This document shows, in pieces, positions 10,501-21,299 of a stretch of DNA of 64,000 nucleotides; within the stretch, counting starts at the first letter, position 1; every line of letters begins with the position of its first letter. The notes beneath the pieces are model-generated. The model did not search any database, was not told where the DNA came from, and saw only the letters and a program-made list of their open reading frames with translations. The stretch is from Tetracentron sinense. Its lineage: Eukaryota > Streptophyta > Magnoliopsida > Trochodendrales > Trochodendraceae. Both the position numbers and the translations under genes were made by a program. The stretch lies in the NCBI GenBank assembly GCA_015143295.1, contig CM026552.1, forward strand, positions 62,180,944 to 62,244,943, written 5' to 3'.

Positions 10501-11243
10501 AAAATTTGAAAGCCTCTTGGAAAATTAATTTAGAAAACTCCTTTTCCCGCTTTAGATTTTCGACTCAAGTTTTGACCCTCAAAAGGATTGATTCTGGATA
10601 AACTTTCTTCACGAAAGTTGTAGATCTTTTTGACGGCTTCGAAACGATGTACTGACGGACCTAAATCGGACTTACGGTCACAAAGTTATGGCCGAAATAC
10701 CGAAACTGTATCGATTCTTCTAATCAAATACAATTCCGAAAATCCATGAATCAATTTTAATCGAAATAAGCTTTAATCTCCAAAAACACTTAAGCAAGAG
10801 TGTCTAACACCATGGGATTTATTAATTAACATTTAATAAATAAAATCTCATCTATATTTGCTAGCCAAAATATCAATAGGTATCTAAGTGGTATATATCA
10901 AAGGGAAAACTTGCCCGAGGCTCACAAGAATAAATTAAACAATTTAATTTAATATACTAAAAGGATCTCTAAATCCTTAAAGGGCTTTAAGCAAATTTAT
11001 ATCTCTATATATCTATCCCTAATAGAATTAAGAGAGGTTTTGAAATCATCCAAAACTGAAATTAGTATGACACTAATTTCTAAGGGCTTGATTACTCCCT
11101 CAATAACTAGAGGGGGATCCCTTAAGCCTAATAATGATTATCCAATAATCAAGAATCTAGAAGATTGATTCATTAGGGCTACCAAAATTCATAGGGGAGG
11201 CAATCTTGATTAAACTCAAAAATCAAAGAGATGCATAGCCAAG
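7507..11243 (-). other. Non-coding AT-rich copia-like leader/LTR sequence
   Basis: No ORF here looks like a protein. The 3' neighbour is a copia primer site and LTR reading on the minus strand, so at least the right part should be copia leader. A TATA-like box on the minus strand near 9908-9920 (AATATAAAAGGG), an upstream AT-rich region with 50-60 bp repeats (10340-10490, each with GCTCTCGAAATCAAATAATTAAA-like sequence) and a CT-rich transcribed stretch after it (9480-9520) suggest a second, decayed copia-type LTR. Its ends could not be fixed. Confidence 0.45.
10340..10490. repeat. AT-rich short tandem repeat in putative copia U3
   Basis: Three to four degenerate copies of a roughly 50-60 bp unit containing GATAGCC(C/T), G(A/C)(A/T)CTCGAA and AATTAAACAATTTAATTAAAT are seen. 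Such repeats are common in LTR promoters. No other role can be read. Confidence 0.5.
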
Positions 11244-11255
11244 GCTCTGGTACCA
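11244..11255 (-). other. Primer binding site of a Ty1/copia element
   Basis: On the minus strand TGGTACCAGAGC follows the LTR end ACTTTCA with one spacer base. It matches the initiator tRNA-Met type primer site with one change (C for T). Confidence 0.8.
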
Positions 11256-12008
11256 ATGAAAGTATGCCTCTTTTTAATTTTAGAAAAACACAGTTCTTGG
11301 GGGGCATACATCGAATCCCAAGATCTGACTAAGATTCTAATTGATTTTATTCAATGAAGGTTAGAATAACATTCACCTTTGCGACTTTGAAATTGTTAAG
11401 TCAAATCCACGTTAGAATAGTACTCGCAAAACTTCACAAGTGTCAAGTCTCCTGTCGATTCACACGAACCTTCTTTTTCCTTTAAAGCTTTCTCTAATGG
11501 AAGCTAATGGCCCTTCCAAATTTCCAGCTCTAGGAATCTTGAAATAAAGATCCAATCTTTATTGATCAAGAACCTTTCTTGATGAACAAGATGAATTCTT
11601 TCTTTTCCTCAAGATCCAATCAAGAAGACAAAAGAAGAGAGAGATGAGTGTGACCGTACACCTCAAGGAGAGAGAGGGGAGGGTGTGAGGTTTGAGGAGA
11701 GGGGAGAAGTTTCCAAATCTGGAAAATTCTGGAAAATTTTCTTATATCCAAAGCCTTGGACGTCCACCCCTTTTATAGGCTTCATTGGTTGCTTGAAACC
11801 AAAGTTTCCTAATCCTTATCCAATAAGGATTCCTCAATTAGTTTCCTATTTGGTTTCTCCATAATTAATTAGGAATAATCAAAATAGAAACTAATCTCAT
11901 CCATTAGTGTCCAACTAATCTTATCCTTATCTTAATCCATTTAGGATTCATTGATTAGCAAGAAACTAATAGAATCCTTGTCCAACAAGGAATCTTTAAT
12001 TAGTAACT

Positions 12009-12037
12009 AATTCTAACTAACTAACTAACTAACTAAC
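12009..12037. repeat. (CTAA)n microsatellite
   Basis: About six CTAA units occur in the copia LTR. Confidence 0.9.
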
Positions 12038-13766
12038 CTTATCCAATAAGGATATTAGTTATTAGAAACTAATTAAATAAATAATAACAATTATTATTTC
12101 CTCCATGAAGTGGGCGTCCCACCCTAGGTGGGTCTCACTCCACACGCCCAAAGTGTTTCCAAAACCCTCTTGGTCACTTGAATTATTCTTTTATAATAAC
12201 TTCCAATGGGTCCTACCCATTTGGTTTTCACATCTAATGTGATTCCACCTTTTAGAGCTTCACTATACCATATAGTGATTACTTAGAGAAATTAATTAAT
12301 TTAATTATAAATTAAATTAAATACTTTAAGAAGGTCCTTGTGTGTGAGATCTAAAGGGATCTCCTATTTCCGGTTGTAGGACCAAGTACTTCACCTTTTT
12401 TTATTGAAACACTGTTACTAGGAAACACCTTTCCTATACTCCATTAGGATTATAGAATTTTATCTATATCCCTGGACTTCCACCAATCAGAATTAATGTC
12501 CATTAACACAATGTGATTAACCTCCAGAAATTAGAGAATTGCTTGTAAGTACCATCTCACAATATATTTACAAATAAATCCTTCCACATTCCGATATCAC
12601 TTGTAAGCTTCCGGGATTGGAACAATTCCACTGTCTTAGTCCCTAGCTTATGAATAGAACTTTTTCTCATGATTACTTTTCATTGAACTGAACCTCCAAA
12701 ACACTTTTGAAGAAACATTAAAAAAGAACTGACACATATATTTATATATACTTTTCCATATTAAAAATATCAACTTCGATAAAGACCATTTTACCGAAAA
12801 ACACCAGTACTTGATTTAACAGTTCAGTTAAACAAGTATCACCTTGATATCATTATCTCCAATTAAGGAGTTGTGGATTCCTTATTGAGTGTTTACACAC
12901 TTCTCCAAACATAGTGTACATGACCCAACGTACCCGGAGTTAGTCCTGTGTATTGGACATTGCCGATTGACACATCAAAGCCATATAGGCAAATGTCTGA
13001 GAAGATATTAACCTCTCAGGTCTAAGGACAACTTGTCAAATGGATAACCCTAATACAATCTGACAGTGTATTCCATAGGGTATCCACTAGTGACCCCGTT
13101 CAGTATTATGTACTTGCTACATATCCTCACATGTTAGTCAAGAGTCACCACTCTCTGTGAATGAGATTCATCACACTATCTCTATTGTTAAAAGAAGGAA
13201 AGAACAAGGAAACTTCCCAGAACATAGATCCTATTTCTACAATATCCAACGCCAGAATCAAGGGAGATGCTGGACCAAATAATAATCAAACAAAACAATG
13301 GATACTCCAGGCTTTTCACTCTGCGAATCCAAGCTCTAAAGAGTCTCCTGTTCAGTTCGAAGATGCTGATGATTCTGATAATCTCCACACGGTCCAGGTA
13401 ATGGAAAAAATTGATACTAATGATTCTTCTTTTTTGACAGAAAAAGATAGTGCTAACCAAGTGTGTCGCGACCCAGAACCCACCCTAGGAGTTAGAGTGA
13501 ACTTTGGACGACTAATCATGGATTTCATGACTTACTTGACAAACCAACCTGCAAAAACCCACAGAGCATATACAATAAAGGATATAAACAGCGGAAACAT
13601 ACTCTAACATAGCATAGCGGAAGACTAACAAACCTCTATGTATATACATACTTAAATCCAAGTTTACACAAAAAGGAATCCATAAGAAAGTGCGGACATG
13701 CCCGCCAAAATACATAAGTCTAACTCTCATCTCACCCACAGCTATTCACTTAGAATCTACAACCAC

Positions 13767-13886
13767 CTAATGGTAACCCTCTACTGGAGGTTCCTCCAAA
13801 GGTTCCTCGACGTACTCCTCCTCCACCCATGGACCAGGAGCACAAACATCAAATGGAGCAGCAGCTCCCTCAGAACCTGCTGACAT
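13767..13886 (-). CDS. Conserved LTR small ORF, 39 residues
   Basis: It starts MSAGSEGAAAPFDVCAPG, has the core PWVEEEYVEEPLEEPP and ends VEGYH. It differs from the copy at 35866-35985 mainly at synonymous sites and in the last residues. The ATG is preceded by the hairpin at 13897-13917. It is a member of the shorter class with a VEG-type end. Function is unknown. Confidence 0.5.
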   Translation of the reverse strand: MSAGSEGAAAPFDVCAPGPWVEEEYVEEPLEEPPVEGYH

Positions 13887-13896
13887 AAGAAGTACG

Positions 13897-13917
13897 GCTG
13901 AGCATGGAATACTCAGC
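13897..13917 (-). promoter_or_regulatory. Conserved LTR hairpin
   Basis: GCTGAG and CTCAGC arms flank the usual nine-base loop, ten bases upstream of the small ORF start on the minus strand. Confidence 0.6.
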
Positions 13918-14219
13918 GGGTACTAAATACTAACCAACAATTATAGCATAAAAATGGCAACACATAAATCAGGAGCAATTCATATATATTAGACGGAAAC
14001 AATTCATATCATACAAGGAAGTAAAACAATTTATAATCATGCTTGTATTTCGTAGAAAGCCGATAAAACCTCTTGAAAACATCGTGCACTTGACTTGACT
14101 TAAGTACCATTTTCGTGCTTGAAAACTCATCTTGTCTATCTTGCTTGATTCTTGTATGTCGTGTCATGTCATGCATGTCATGCGTGCTTGCTTGTGATCA
14201 TGTAACTTGTGAGATATCC

Positions 14220-14395
14220 TTGTGAGATGTACTTGTGAGATGCCTTGAGAGGGAAGGGAGACCCTTCTTTATGCAATGCACTTGAGAGGGAAGGGAGACC
14301 CTTCTTCATGATATGCATGTACTTGCGAGGGAAGGGAGGCCCTTCTTCATGATATGCACTTGTGAGTGAGGGGAGACCCCTCGTGGGATGTTGGT
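14220..14395. repeat. Variable repeat cassette 2 (GAGGGAAGGGAG type)
   Basis: Four copies of a unit with CTTG(A/T/C)GAG(G)GAAGGGAG(A/G)CCCTTCTT separated by ATGCACTTG-like spacers are seen. The same array type occurs inverted at 34797-35045. Confidence 0.75.
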
Positions 14396-15298
14396 TCTTG
14401 TCTTCTTGTGAAAAGCGAGGTAAAACATATCATATGATATGTCCCACCTCTAACCATGTTCTTGAAAACCTCGATAAATCATATTATGCATGCCGTGGTC
14501 GTGGGAACCGTGTACATACTTGCATTTAAATTTAAGCATGACAATTGGGTAATTTCACAACACGTATAACATCAATGATTTAGCAATGTAATATTCATAT
14601 CATTTAGGGAAAGCAAGAAACACACTATCATAGGCCCTAGCAATATCCAAGATTTATTAGGCATGCATTTCCTAATTTACAACTCACTGTATTCACCTTG
14701 GCATTTCATCAAACATGGTGAGTTCATTATTCATTATTCATTTAAACCTAAATCATGCTTTTCTAGGTGGGTTATGCTCACATCACACTTGTATGTTCAT
14801 TATTAGTACAATGCCCTTTCCCATTCATTCATCACATCATCCACACGGCATCCATTCGCCAACATCCACCTCCATTCACCATTCATAACCATCCATCTCA
14901 TAGCACATGTTTAAATAACGGAAAGTAAAGAGAAATAAAGGGAGAAGAGGAACTATAACTAGGGGGGTAGGAAGAAGTACCGACCTTGAAGAGATGAGGA
15001 AGAAATCCCTCTTCCAAACGACTGTGAGTTGCTGCCCTAGCTTGGAACACGAGCTTCGCACGAGCTTGAGTCGAGATCTTGAAGAAAACCGGACTGGAGG
15101 TGATCTAGGGTCTCAAAACCCTTTGATTTCTCTCCAAAATGGAAACCCTAGGTTGGAATCGCCTTCTCCCCTTTCTCCTATTCTCTCAAACTCTCTAAGT
15201 GTCGAATGATGCCCTAAAGGCTCGGGTTAAACTCTTAAGGTAAAAGTGAACTGACCAAAAGACCATAATACCCTTACTGAAATTTCTGCAAGAGCACG

Positions 15299-15690
15299 AG
15301 TGTTGAACACGTTGTGCTGTGAACAGTGCTGAACGCGTTGTGCTGTGAACAGTGCTGAACACGTTGTGCTGTGAATAGTGCCAACTCGTTGTGCTGTGAA
15401 TAGTGCCAACTCGTTGTGCTGTGAATAGTGTAAATTCGTTGTGCTGTGAATAGTGCCAACTCGTTGTCCGTTGTGAATAGTACCAAACACGTTGTCCGTT
15501 GTGAAGGGTGCCGAACCCGTTGTCACGTTGTGTCGTGCATAGTGCTGAGCTCGTAGTCCGTTGTCTTATGTACAACGTGCCCGCTGTGCTGTACAACGTA
15601 CACGTTGTCTGCTGTACAACGTACCGTTGTTGTTGCACAACGGACGCGCAACGTATTCGTTGTCAGAGTACGTCGTCTATGCGTTGTCTG
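15299..15690. repeat. Cassette 1, GTTGTGCTGTGAATAGTGCC type
   Basis: About nine copies of a 30-bp unit (CGTTGTGCTGTGAATAGTGC and relatives) degrade rightwards into CGTTGT/ACAACG inverted pairs. It occupies the same place, between shared flanks (ACCATAATACCCTTACTGAA and CTGTTTTGGCCATATCTTTT), where other LTRs have GATCGATCGG palindromes. ORFs across it are artefacts. Confidence 0.75.
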
Positions 15691-16625
15691 TGCCTTATCA
15701 GAGAACGACCTTAGCGCCTTACGAGCTACGATTTCCTATAGGTCCAAACTGTTTTGGCCATATCTTTTGACTCGTTCGTCCGATTTTGACAATTCAACTT
15801 GCGTTGGGCTCGTACTTCGAAAAGGAACATTTCTGACATTTCAAAATCTCTAATTTCTTCCTTATTTATTAATTATACCTCTTTAAAGGCAAAATGACAA
15901 CGAAAGTGTCATGCATTAACTGTGAAAAGGTCAGGGGCTCTACAAAGTGGATTTACTCAACGTAAATAAATCCCAGCAAGTCTTGGAAGGTATGATCTCT
16001 CCTATTATTTCAGTTGATAAAAACACTGATCATCTTGAGGAATATCATGCTATAGAATCGGTGATGATTAGAAACTCTCTCCAAGATTCAGATAATCAAA
16101 GCTTGGAGCTGAACAAGGGTAATAATCTGTTTTTATCTAGAGATAAGAACCCAAAATCTGATAATACCAACAAGATAATTAATGAATCCAATAGTGCCCT
16201 GGAAAGGAATACTATCCTATCTAAATCTGAGTTAAATGGTCTTCAGATGTCAGAAAACATATCATTTCGAATTAATTCTCAATACTTAAATCGTTATTGT
16301 ATGTGGAACAATCTAGTGGAGACTATAGAAAATCTAGATACTACCTCTCAATATCAGAATATGGGGACTAAATTTAAAGAACAATCTCAAACTATGGAAT
16401 TTCATTCCACTTTTGAAGTTTGTTCTTTAGTTAATATAGAAGATTTTAAAAAAGATGGGTTAAAGTTTTCCAAAAAACTCCTTAATTCGGAATTATTTAT
16501 CAATCAGCCTTTGGAAAATTCAAAACGGAAAAATAACTCAACTAAAATTAGTGCCACAACGGACAGAGTTACTCGATCTAGAACTGCGGTTCTCTCTAAA
16601 GAAACAAACTCCAAAAATATTATTA

Positions 16626-19600
16626 ATGAATAAATATTTAATCTGGAATATAAGAGGAGTTGGAAATTTGGCTTCTAAAGCTAGATTAAAAAATTTAATT
16701 TCTTCTAATCTTGTTTCCTTAGCGGCTATTATTGAACCAAAAAAAAAATTTGACTCTATCCATGAAATATGTTCTTTTGTTGGTATGGACAATTACTTTA
16801 ATTCTAACTTTAATCATGATAAGATATGGTTGTTCTGGAAAAATAGTATTACTGTATCCTATATTTCTTCTTCTGATCAAATGTTAGGTGTAGATGTATG
16901 CGATAACTCTATGGTTCAGATTAGATGCGCTGTCATTTATGCCAAATGTACAAGACAGGAGAGACTTTCCCTTTGGGCAGATCTTAATGTTGCTTTTAAT
17001 ACTTATTCTGGTCCTTTTTTCATCGGTGGTGATTTTAATGCTATTGCTGTTTCTAATTGAAAAAATGGGAGGTAGGGATGTAAACTATGACTCTATGGAA
17101 GATTTTAAAACTATGATTAATGATTTGGGCCTGATGGATGCTGGTTTTTCTGGTAACAAATACACTTGGTGTAACAATCAACAGGGTGTTCATCGTATTT
17201 ATGCCCGTCTTGATCGTATCTTAATCAATCCTGAGTGAACTCATAAATTCCATTACTCGACGGTTTCTCATCTATCTAGAATTGCATCAGATCACTCTCC
17301 CCTTTTGTTTGTATTTGGTGAAGCTCCCATTAATCGTCCCTCTCCTTTCAAATTTCAGGAAATGTGGATTTCTCATTCAGATTTTTCTAGAGTTGTGACT
17401 GACTCTTGGGTTTCCCCTATTTCAGCTAATCCTATTATGACTTTCTTCCTAAAACTTAAAAGATTAAAAGTAACCCTAAAAATTTGGAATAGAGATGTCT
17501 TTGGTAATATTTTCATAAAACTGAAAGAAATAGAGAATCAAATAGGTTTTCTGGAAGAGGAAATTCAAAATTCTTGGGATGAGGAAAAACATGATAGATT
17601 ATCTAAGCTTAAAACTGAGTTGCAGTTTGTTCTCCTCCAAGAAGAAATATATTGGAGACAAAAATCTAGAATCCAATGGCTGAAAGAGGGGGATAACAAC
17701 ACAAAATTTTTCCACATGGTCACTAATTCTAGAAGATGTCGGAATGGAATCCATAGAATCAAAGATGCTCAAGGAAATTGGCTAGATAATCAGGAGGATA
17801 TTGGGAAGGAAGTAGTTTCCTTCTTTCAAAATCTGCTTACTTCTAACAATTCTATGATTGATTCTACTATATTGAATTTTATTCCTAATCTTATTACTGA
17901 GGATACTAATAATACTATTTCTATGTCACCCACAATTATAGAGATCAAAAATGTTGTCTTTAGCATGTCGGCTGATAGTGCTCCTGGTCCAGATGGTTAT
18001 ACTGGATATTTTTTTCAGTCTTGTTGGGATATAATTAAAGATGATCTTTTCCATGCTATTACATTTTTTTTCTTGACTGCTGATATGCCTAGAGCTATAA
18101 ATGCGACTGCTATTGCCTTAATTCCAAAATGTATTTCTCCTACTTCTTTCTCGGAATTTCGGCCTATTAGCTTATGTAATTTCTTTTACAAAATCATATC
18201 GCGTATCTTGTCTGATAGAATTGGTTTATTGCTTCCCAACATTATTTATGAGGAGCAAAGTGCCTTTGTTAAAGGTAGAAATATCTTAGATAATGTTAGT
18301 ATTGCTCAGGAAATGGTGCAAGATATTGATAGGAAAATTATTGGAGGTAATGCCATTTTTAAACTTGATATGTTTAAAGCATATGATCGAATGGAGTGGA
18401 ATTTCATCTTTGCAGTCTTGGGTAAAATGGGTTTTAATGAAGAGGTTATGAGATTAATACGTGGCTGTCTTTTTAATCAATCCTTTTCTATTCTTATCAA
18501 TGGCTGTTTACAAGGTTTTTTTCAGAGCTCGCGAGGTCTCCGGCAAGGTGATCCTATTTCTCCGGCTCTTTTTATTCTAGCGGAAGAAGTTCTTAGTCGG
18601 GGTATCAAACATATCTCTGTGAGTCTTTCTTCTACTTATAAATTAGGGAGATTTGGTAACCTGGTTACTCACCTTCTCTTTGCGGATGATACCCTTTTAT
18701 TTTGCAATGGCAAGAAGAATAATATTAAGAAACTTTTTGCTTTTATTGCCTCTTATGAAAAGTCGTCAGGGCAATTAATTAATAGAGAAAAAAGTGCTTT
18801 CTATTGCTCTGATCACATGTCTAGAAGAAGATCAGATTCCATATCTAACTGGGTGGGGATCCCTCGAAAGAATTTCCCATTTCGTTATTTGGGAGTTCCC
18901 ATTTACAAGGGTCGCCTTAAAAAGGTGTATTTCAACTCCCTTATTGATTCTATAAATGCTAAGGTAGAAGGTTGGAAATCCAAATTTCTATCTTCGGGTG
19001 GGAGACTTATTCTGATTAAACATGTTTTATCCTCCATTCCCACTTATTTACTAGCTGGTATTCATGTACCTAAAGCTATAACAAACCAAATTGATAACAT
19101 TTTGGCTCGCTTTTTTTGGAATAATACTAATGAAGTTAAAAAGCGTCACTGGGTTAACTGGAGAGTTTGTTCCCTTCCCACTTTGGAAGGTGGTCTAGGA
19201 ATTCGGAAAATGAATGACTTTGCTTTAGCCCTTAGAGTTAAACAAGCCTGGAACCTTTATCAATCATCTAATCTTTGGTCTAAATTTTTTAGAGATAAGT
19301 ATCAAATTAAGCATATTTGGAATGCTTCCTACAGGGCGAGCTCTTCTAAAACTTGGATCAAAATTAGCCTTCTCTGTAAGCATGTGATTTATAATTCGAT
19401 TTCTCTAATTGGTGATGGTTCTAGGATAAATTTTTGGTTTGATAGATGGTTTGGAGAGGTTCCTCTCATAGATTATGCTATTTCTACTCCTATTTCTTTT
19501 CCAGTTATTTTTAATATGCTTGATTATAATGCTAACTGGGATTTCTCTATGGTTAATGAATATTTGCCTATTCATCTTCAAATAGCTATTAGAAAAGCTG

Positions 19601-20745
19601 GTTTTTTCCTTTCTGAATCAGAGGATGTTTTCATATGGAGCCCCAATTCCAAAGGTAATTTTTCAGTTAAGTTTGCTTGGGAGAACATTAGAAATCCTTC
19701 CCCTCGGAAAGAATGGAGTAAGTATATTTGGAATGACATTGTCGCAAAGAAAATTCAAATCTTTGGATGGAAGGTAATGTATGGTGCAGTATCAACTGAT
19801 AACAAGATTCAATCTACTGGTATTCCTTTTGTTAGCTGTTGCACCTGTTGCACCAATGGCCACATTGAAAATCTAACTCATCTTCTTTTTCATAGTAATA
19901 TTGCAGCTCGTATATGGAGGTATTTTGCAGGTTATTGTTCTATCATCATTCAGCCCAGTGACACCATCCAATGTTTTCTGATGAGGTGGTTCAGAGCTTT
20001 TGACAGCATCCAAAATGAACTCTACATATTGCTTCCCCTTCTTATTATATGGGAAATTTGGAAAGAAAGGTGTTCTCGCAGATTCAAAGGTACCAAGAAA
20101 TCTTCTGATAGTCTTATTGCCCGTATTAATCATGGAATGATGGCTATGGGAAGTATTCCAAGAAAGAAGAGATTGGATTTCTCTATACTAAATATTGGTA
20201 CTCCTCCTCAAAAGCAAAGAGCTTTCATTTCTATTGTCAAGTGGATTCGTCCTACAATTGGAAGAATTAAACTTAATGTAGATGGGGCTTCAAGAGGTAA
20301 TCCAGGTATAGCAGGAGGTGGAGGTATCATTCGAAACCACAATGGAGATATTCTAGCTTGTTTCTTTGCTTATTATGATCACAGTACCAATTATGTGGCT
20401 GAATCTAGAGCCTTGCTTGATGGTATCTTGCTTTGTCAATCTAGAGGGTATTCGCAGATTGACATTGATTCTGACTCTAAAACTCTGGTTGAAGCTTGGA
20501 ATGGGAAGTCTACTCACTCATGGACTGCTTGGTATTGGAATAAACAGATAAATAAAGTTCTCAGATTAGTTTCTAATATTCATCACATATACAGGGAAGC
20601 TAATCAGGTGGCTGATTTTTTAGCCAATTATGGATGTGATACTCATCTTAATGGTACTTTTCTTTCTAGACAGGAGTGCCCTCCTCGGCTCCAATCTCTT
20701 ATTTTCCTTGATAAATTGGGCATAGGGAATATCAGAAGATCTTAA
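16626..20745 (+). pseudogene. LINE ORF2 (endonuclease, reverse transcriptase, RNase H) with two lesions
   Basis: The start ATG at 16626 overlaps the ORF1 stop. An apurinic-type endonuclease (NIRGVGN near the start, GGDFNAI, RLDRIL, SDHSPLL) leads into an RT domain with PGPDGYTGYFF, the palm motif FADD in HLLFADDTLLF, and RQGDPISPALF. A zinc-binding region typical of plant LINEs (WVCSLPTLEGGLG-like, then a Cys-rich stretch) follows, and a C-terminal RNase H begins at KLNVDGASRGNPG. Two breaks are visible: a one-base frame change near 17050-17060 just after GGDFNAI, and TGA at 17236-17238 where a Trp codon (TGG) is expected. Everything from 17239 to 20745 is open. The protein would be about 1370 residues, a normal size. 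It would copy the element RNA at a nicked target but cannot now be made whole. Confidence 0.9.
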
Positions 20746-21023
20746 TGTGTTGTCTTTGTTTTGTTTTGTTTTTTTTTGTGTCCTTGTGTTAGGCTGGGGG
20801 TTTTTAATTCCCCTGGCCTTTTGTGTCTCTTTAGGGGTTTTGGTATTATGTCCCCCCTTGTTGTGTCCTTACAGGGGTAAGGTTTTATGTCCCCCCCTGG
20901 TTGTGTTATTGTAGGGGTAAGGTTTTATGTCCCCCCTATTTTATTTAATTAATAAACAGGTAGGGGTCTGCCAAACCCCCCACTCCTTTTGAGTGGCTTT
21001 CCCAAAAAAATAAAAATAAAAAA
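20746..21023 (+). other. LINE 3' UTR and A-rich tail
   Basis: A T-rich start is followed by three copies of GGGGTAAGGTTTTATGTCCCCCC-like sequence at about 20835-20935, a GGTAGGGGTCTGCCAAACCCCCC segment and an A-rich tail (AAAAAAATAAAAATAAAAAA). The repeated G-rich and C-rich blocks can pair with each other and may serve reverse transcriptase recognition. Confidence 0.7.
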
Positions 21024-21299
21024 TAGAACTACACATATGCAAGCCATGATGAAGCACGACACCCAACCAGTACTCTAGAGGCTTTGAACAATATTAGGTT
21101 TACAAGGAACCGGAAAATCATATCTCCTCGCAACCTTTGCATGATTTTCCTACAATGTTACCTATGGAACTTTATGTCTTCATCATATGAGACAGTAATT
21201 AATATAAATACCCTTTATAGTTGGTTGTGTGAATATGATGCTTATCTAATCAACATAGAAAAGTCTCTTATTGGCTTTTGAGGGCATATATGTCCAACA

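Larger units (their letters stand above)
13464..15944 (-). mobile_element. Solo Tekay-type LTR (2481 bp) in LINE ORF1
   Basis: It begins TGTCGCGACCC and ends GGGGCTCTACA on the plus strand, with the 5-bp target duplication AAGTG at 13459-13463 and 15945-15949. No internal sequence remains, so LTR-LTR recombination removed the element body. In sense (minus) order it holds a GTTGTGCTGTGAATAGTGCC array, an AGGGAAGGGAGACCCTTC array, the hairpin and the small ORF. Confidence 0.95.
13178..16633 (+). pseudogene. LINE ORF1, 5'-truncated and split by a solo LTR
   Basis: Codons run from about 13178 to 13463 and resume in the same frame at 15950-16633 after the solo LTR and one copy of its AAGTG target duplication are removed. 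The remaining roughly 320 residues are a polar, Ser/Asn/Asp-rich tail. The RNA-binding and zinc-knuckle parts expected at the N-terminal side of a plant LINE ORF1 are absent, because truncation removed them. The stop overlaps the ORF2 start (ATGAATAA). Confidence 0.8.
13178..21023 (+). mobile_element. Plant L1-type LINE, 5'-truncated, carrying a solo LTR
   Basis: It contains the C-terminal part of ORF1, a complete ORF2 region with endonuclease, RT, zinc-binding and RNase H parts, a G/C-tract 3' UTR and an A-rich tail. It sits inside a copia LTR: flanking sequence at 12890-13177 and 21024-21299 is continuous in the second LTR copy at 32644-33206. Compared with that copy a few bases are missing at the join and no target duplication is evident. 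The 13464-15944 LTR was inserted later. Confidence 0.9.
11257..21299 (-). mobile_element. Ty1/copia 5' LTR, interrupted by a LINE
   Basis: On the minus strand it starts TGTTGGACATATATGCCC at 21299 and ends CATACTTTCA at 11257, next to a primer site. With the LINE (about 13178-21023) removed, the LTR is about 2.2 kb. A TATA-like CCTATAAAAGGGG lies near 11770 on the minus strand. The LTR start abuts a Tekay RT gene at codon-like position TAC|GAG, so this copia element probably inserted into that gene. Its internal region lies to the left and shows no pol. Confidence 0.8.

Noticed and set aside
14876-15209. Small ORFs on both strands near 15000
   Set aside because: They lie in the CT-rich promoter/leader part of the solo LTR, and their frames are not kept in sister LTRs.
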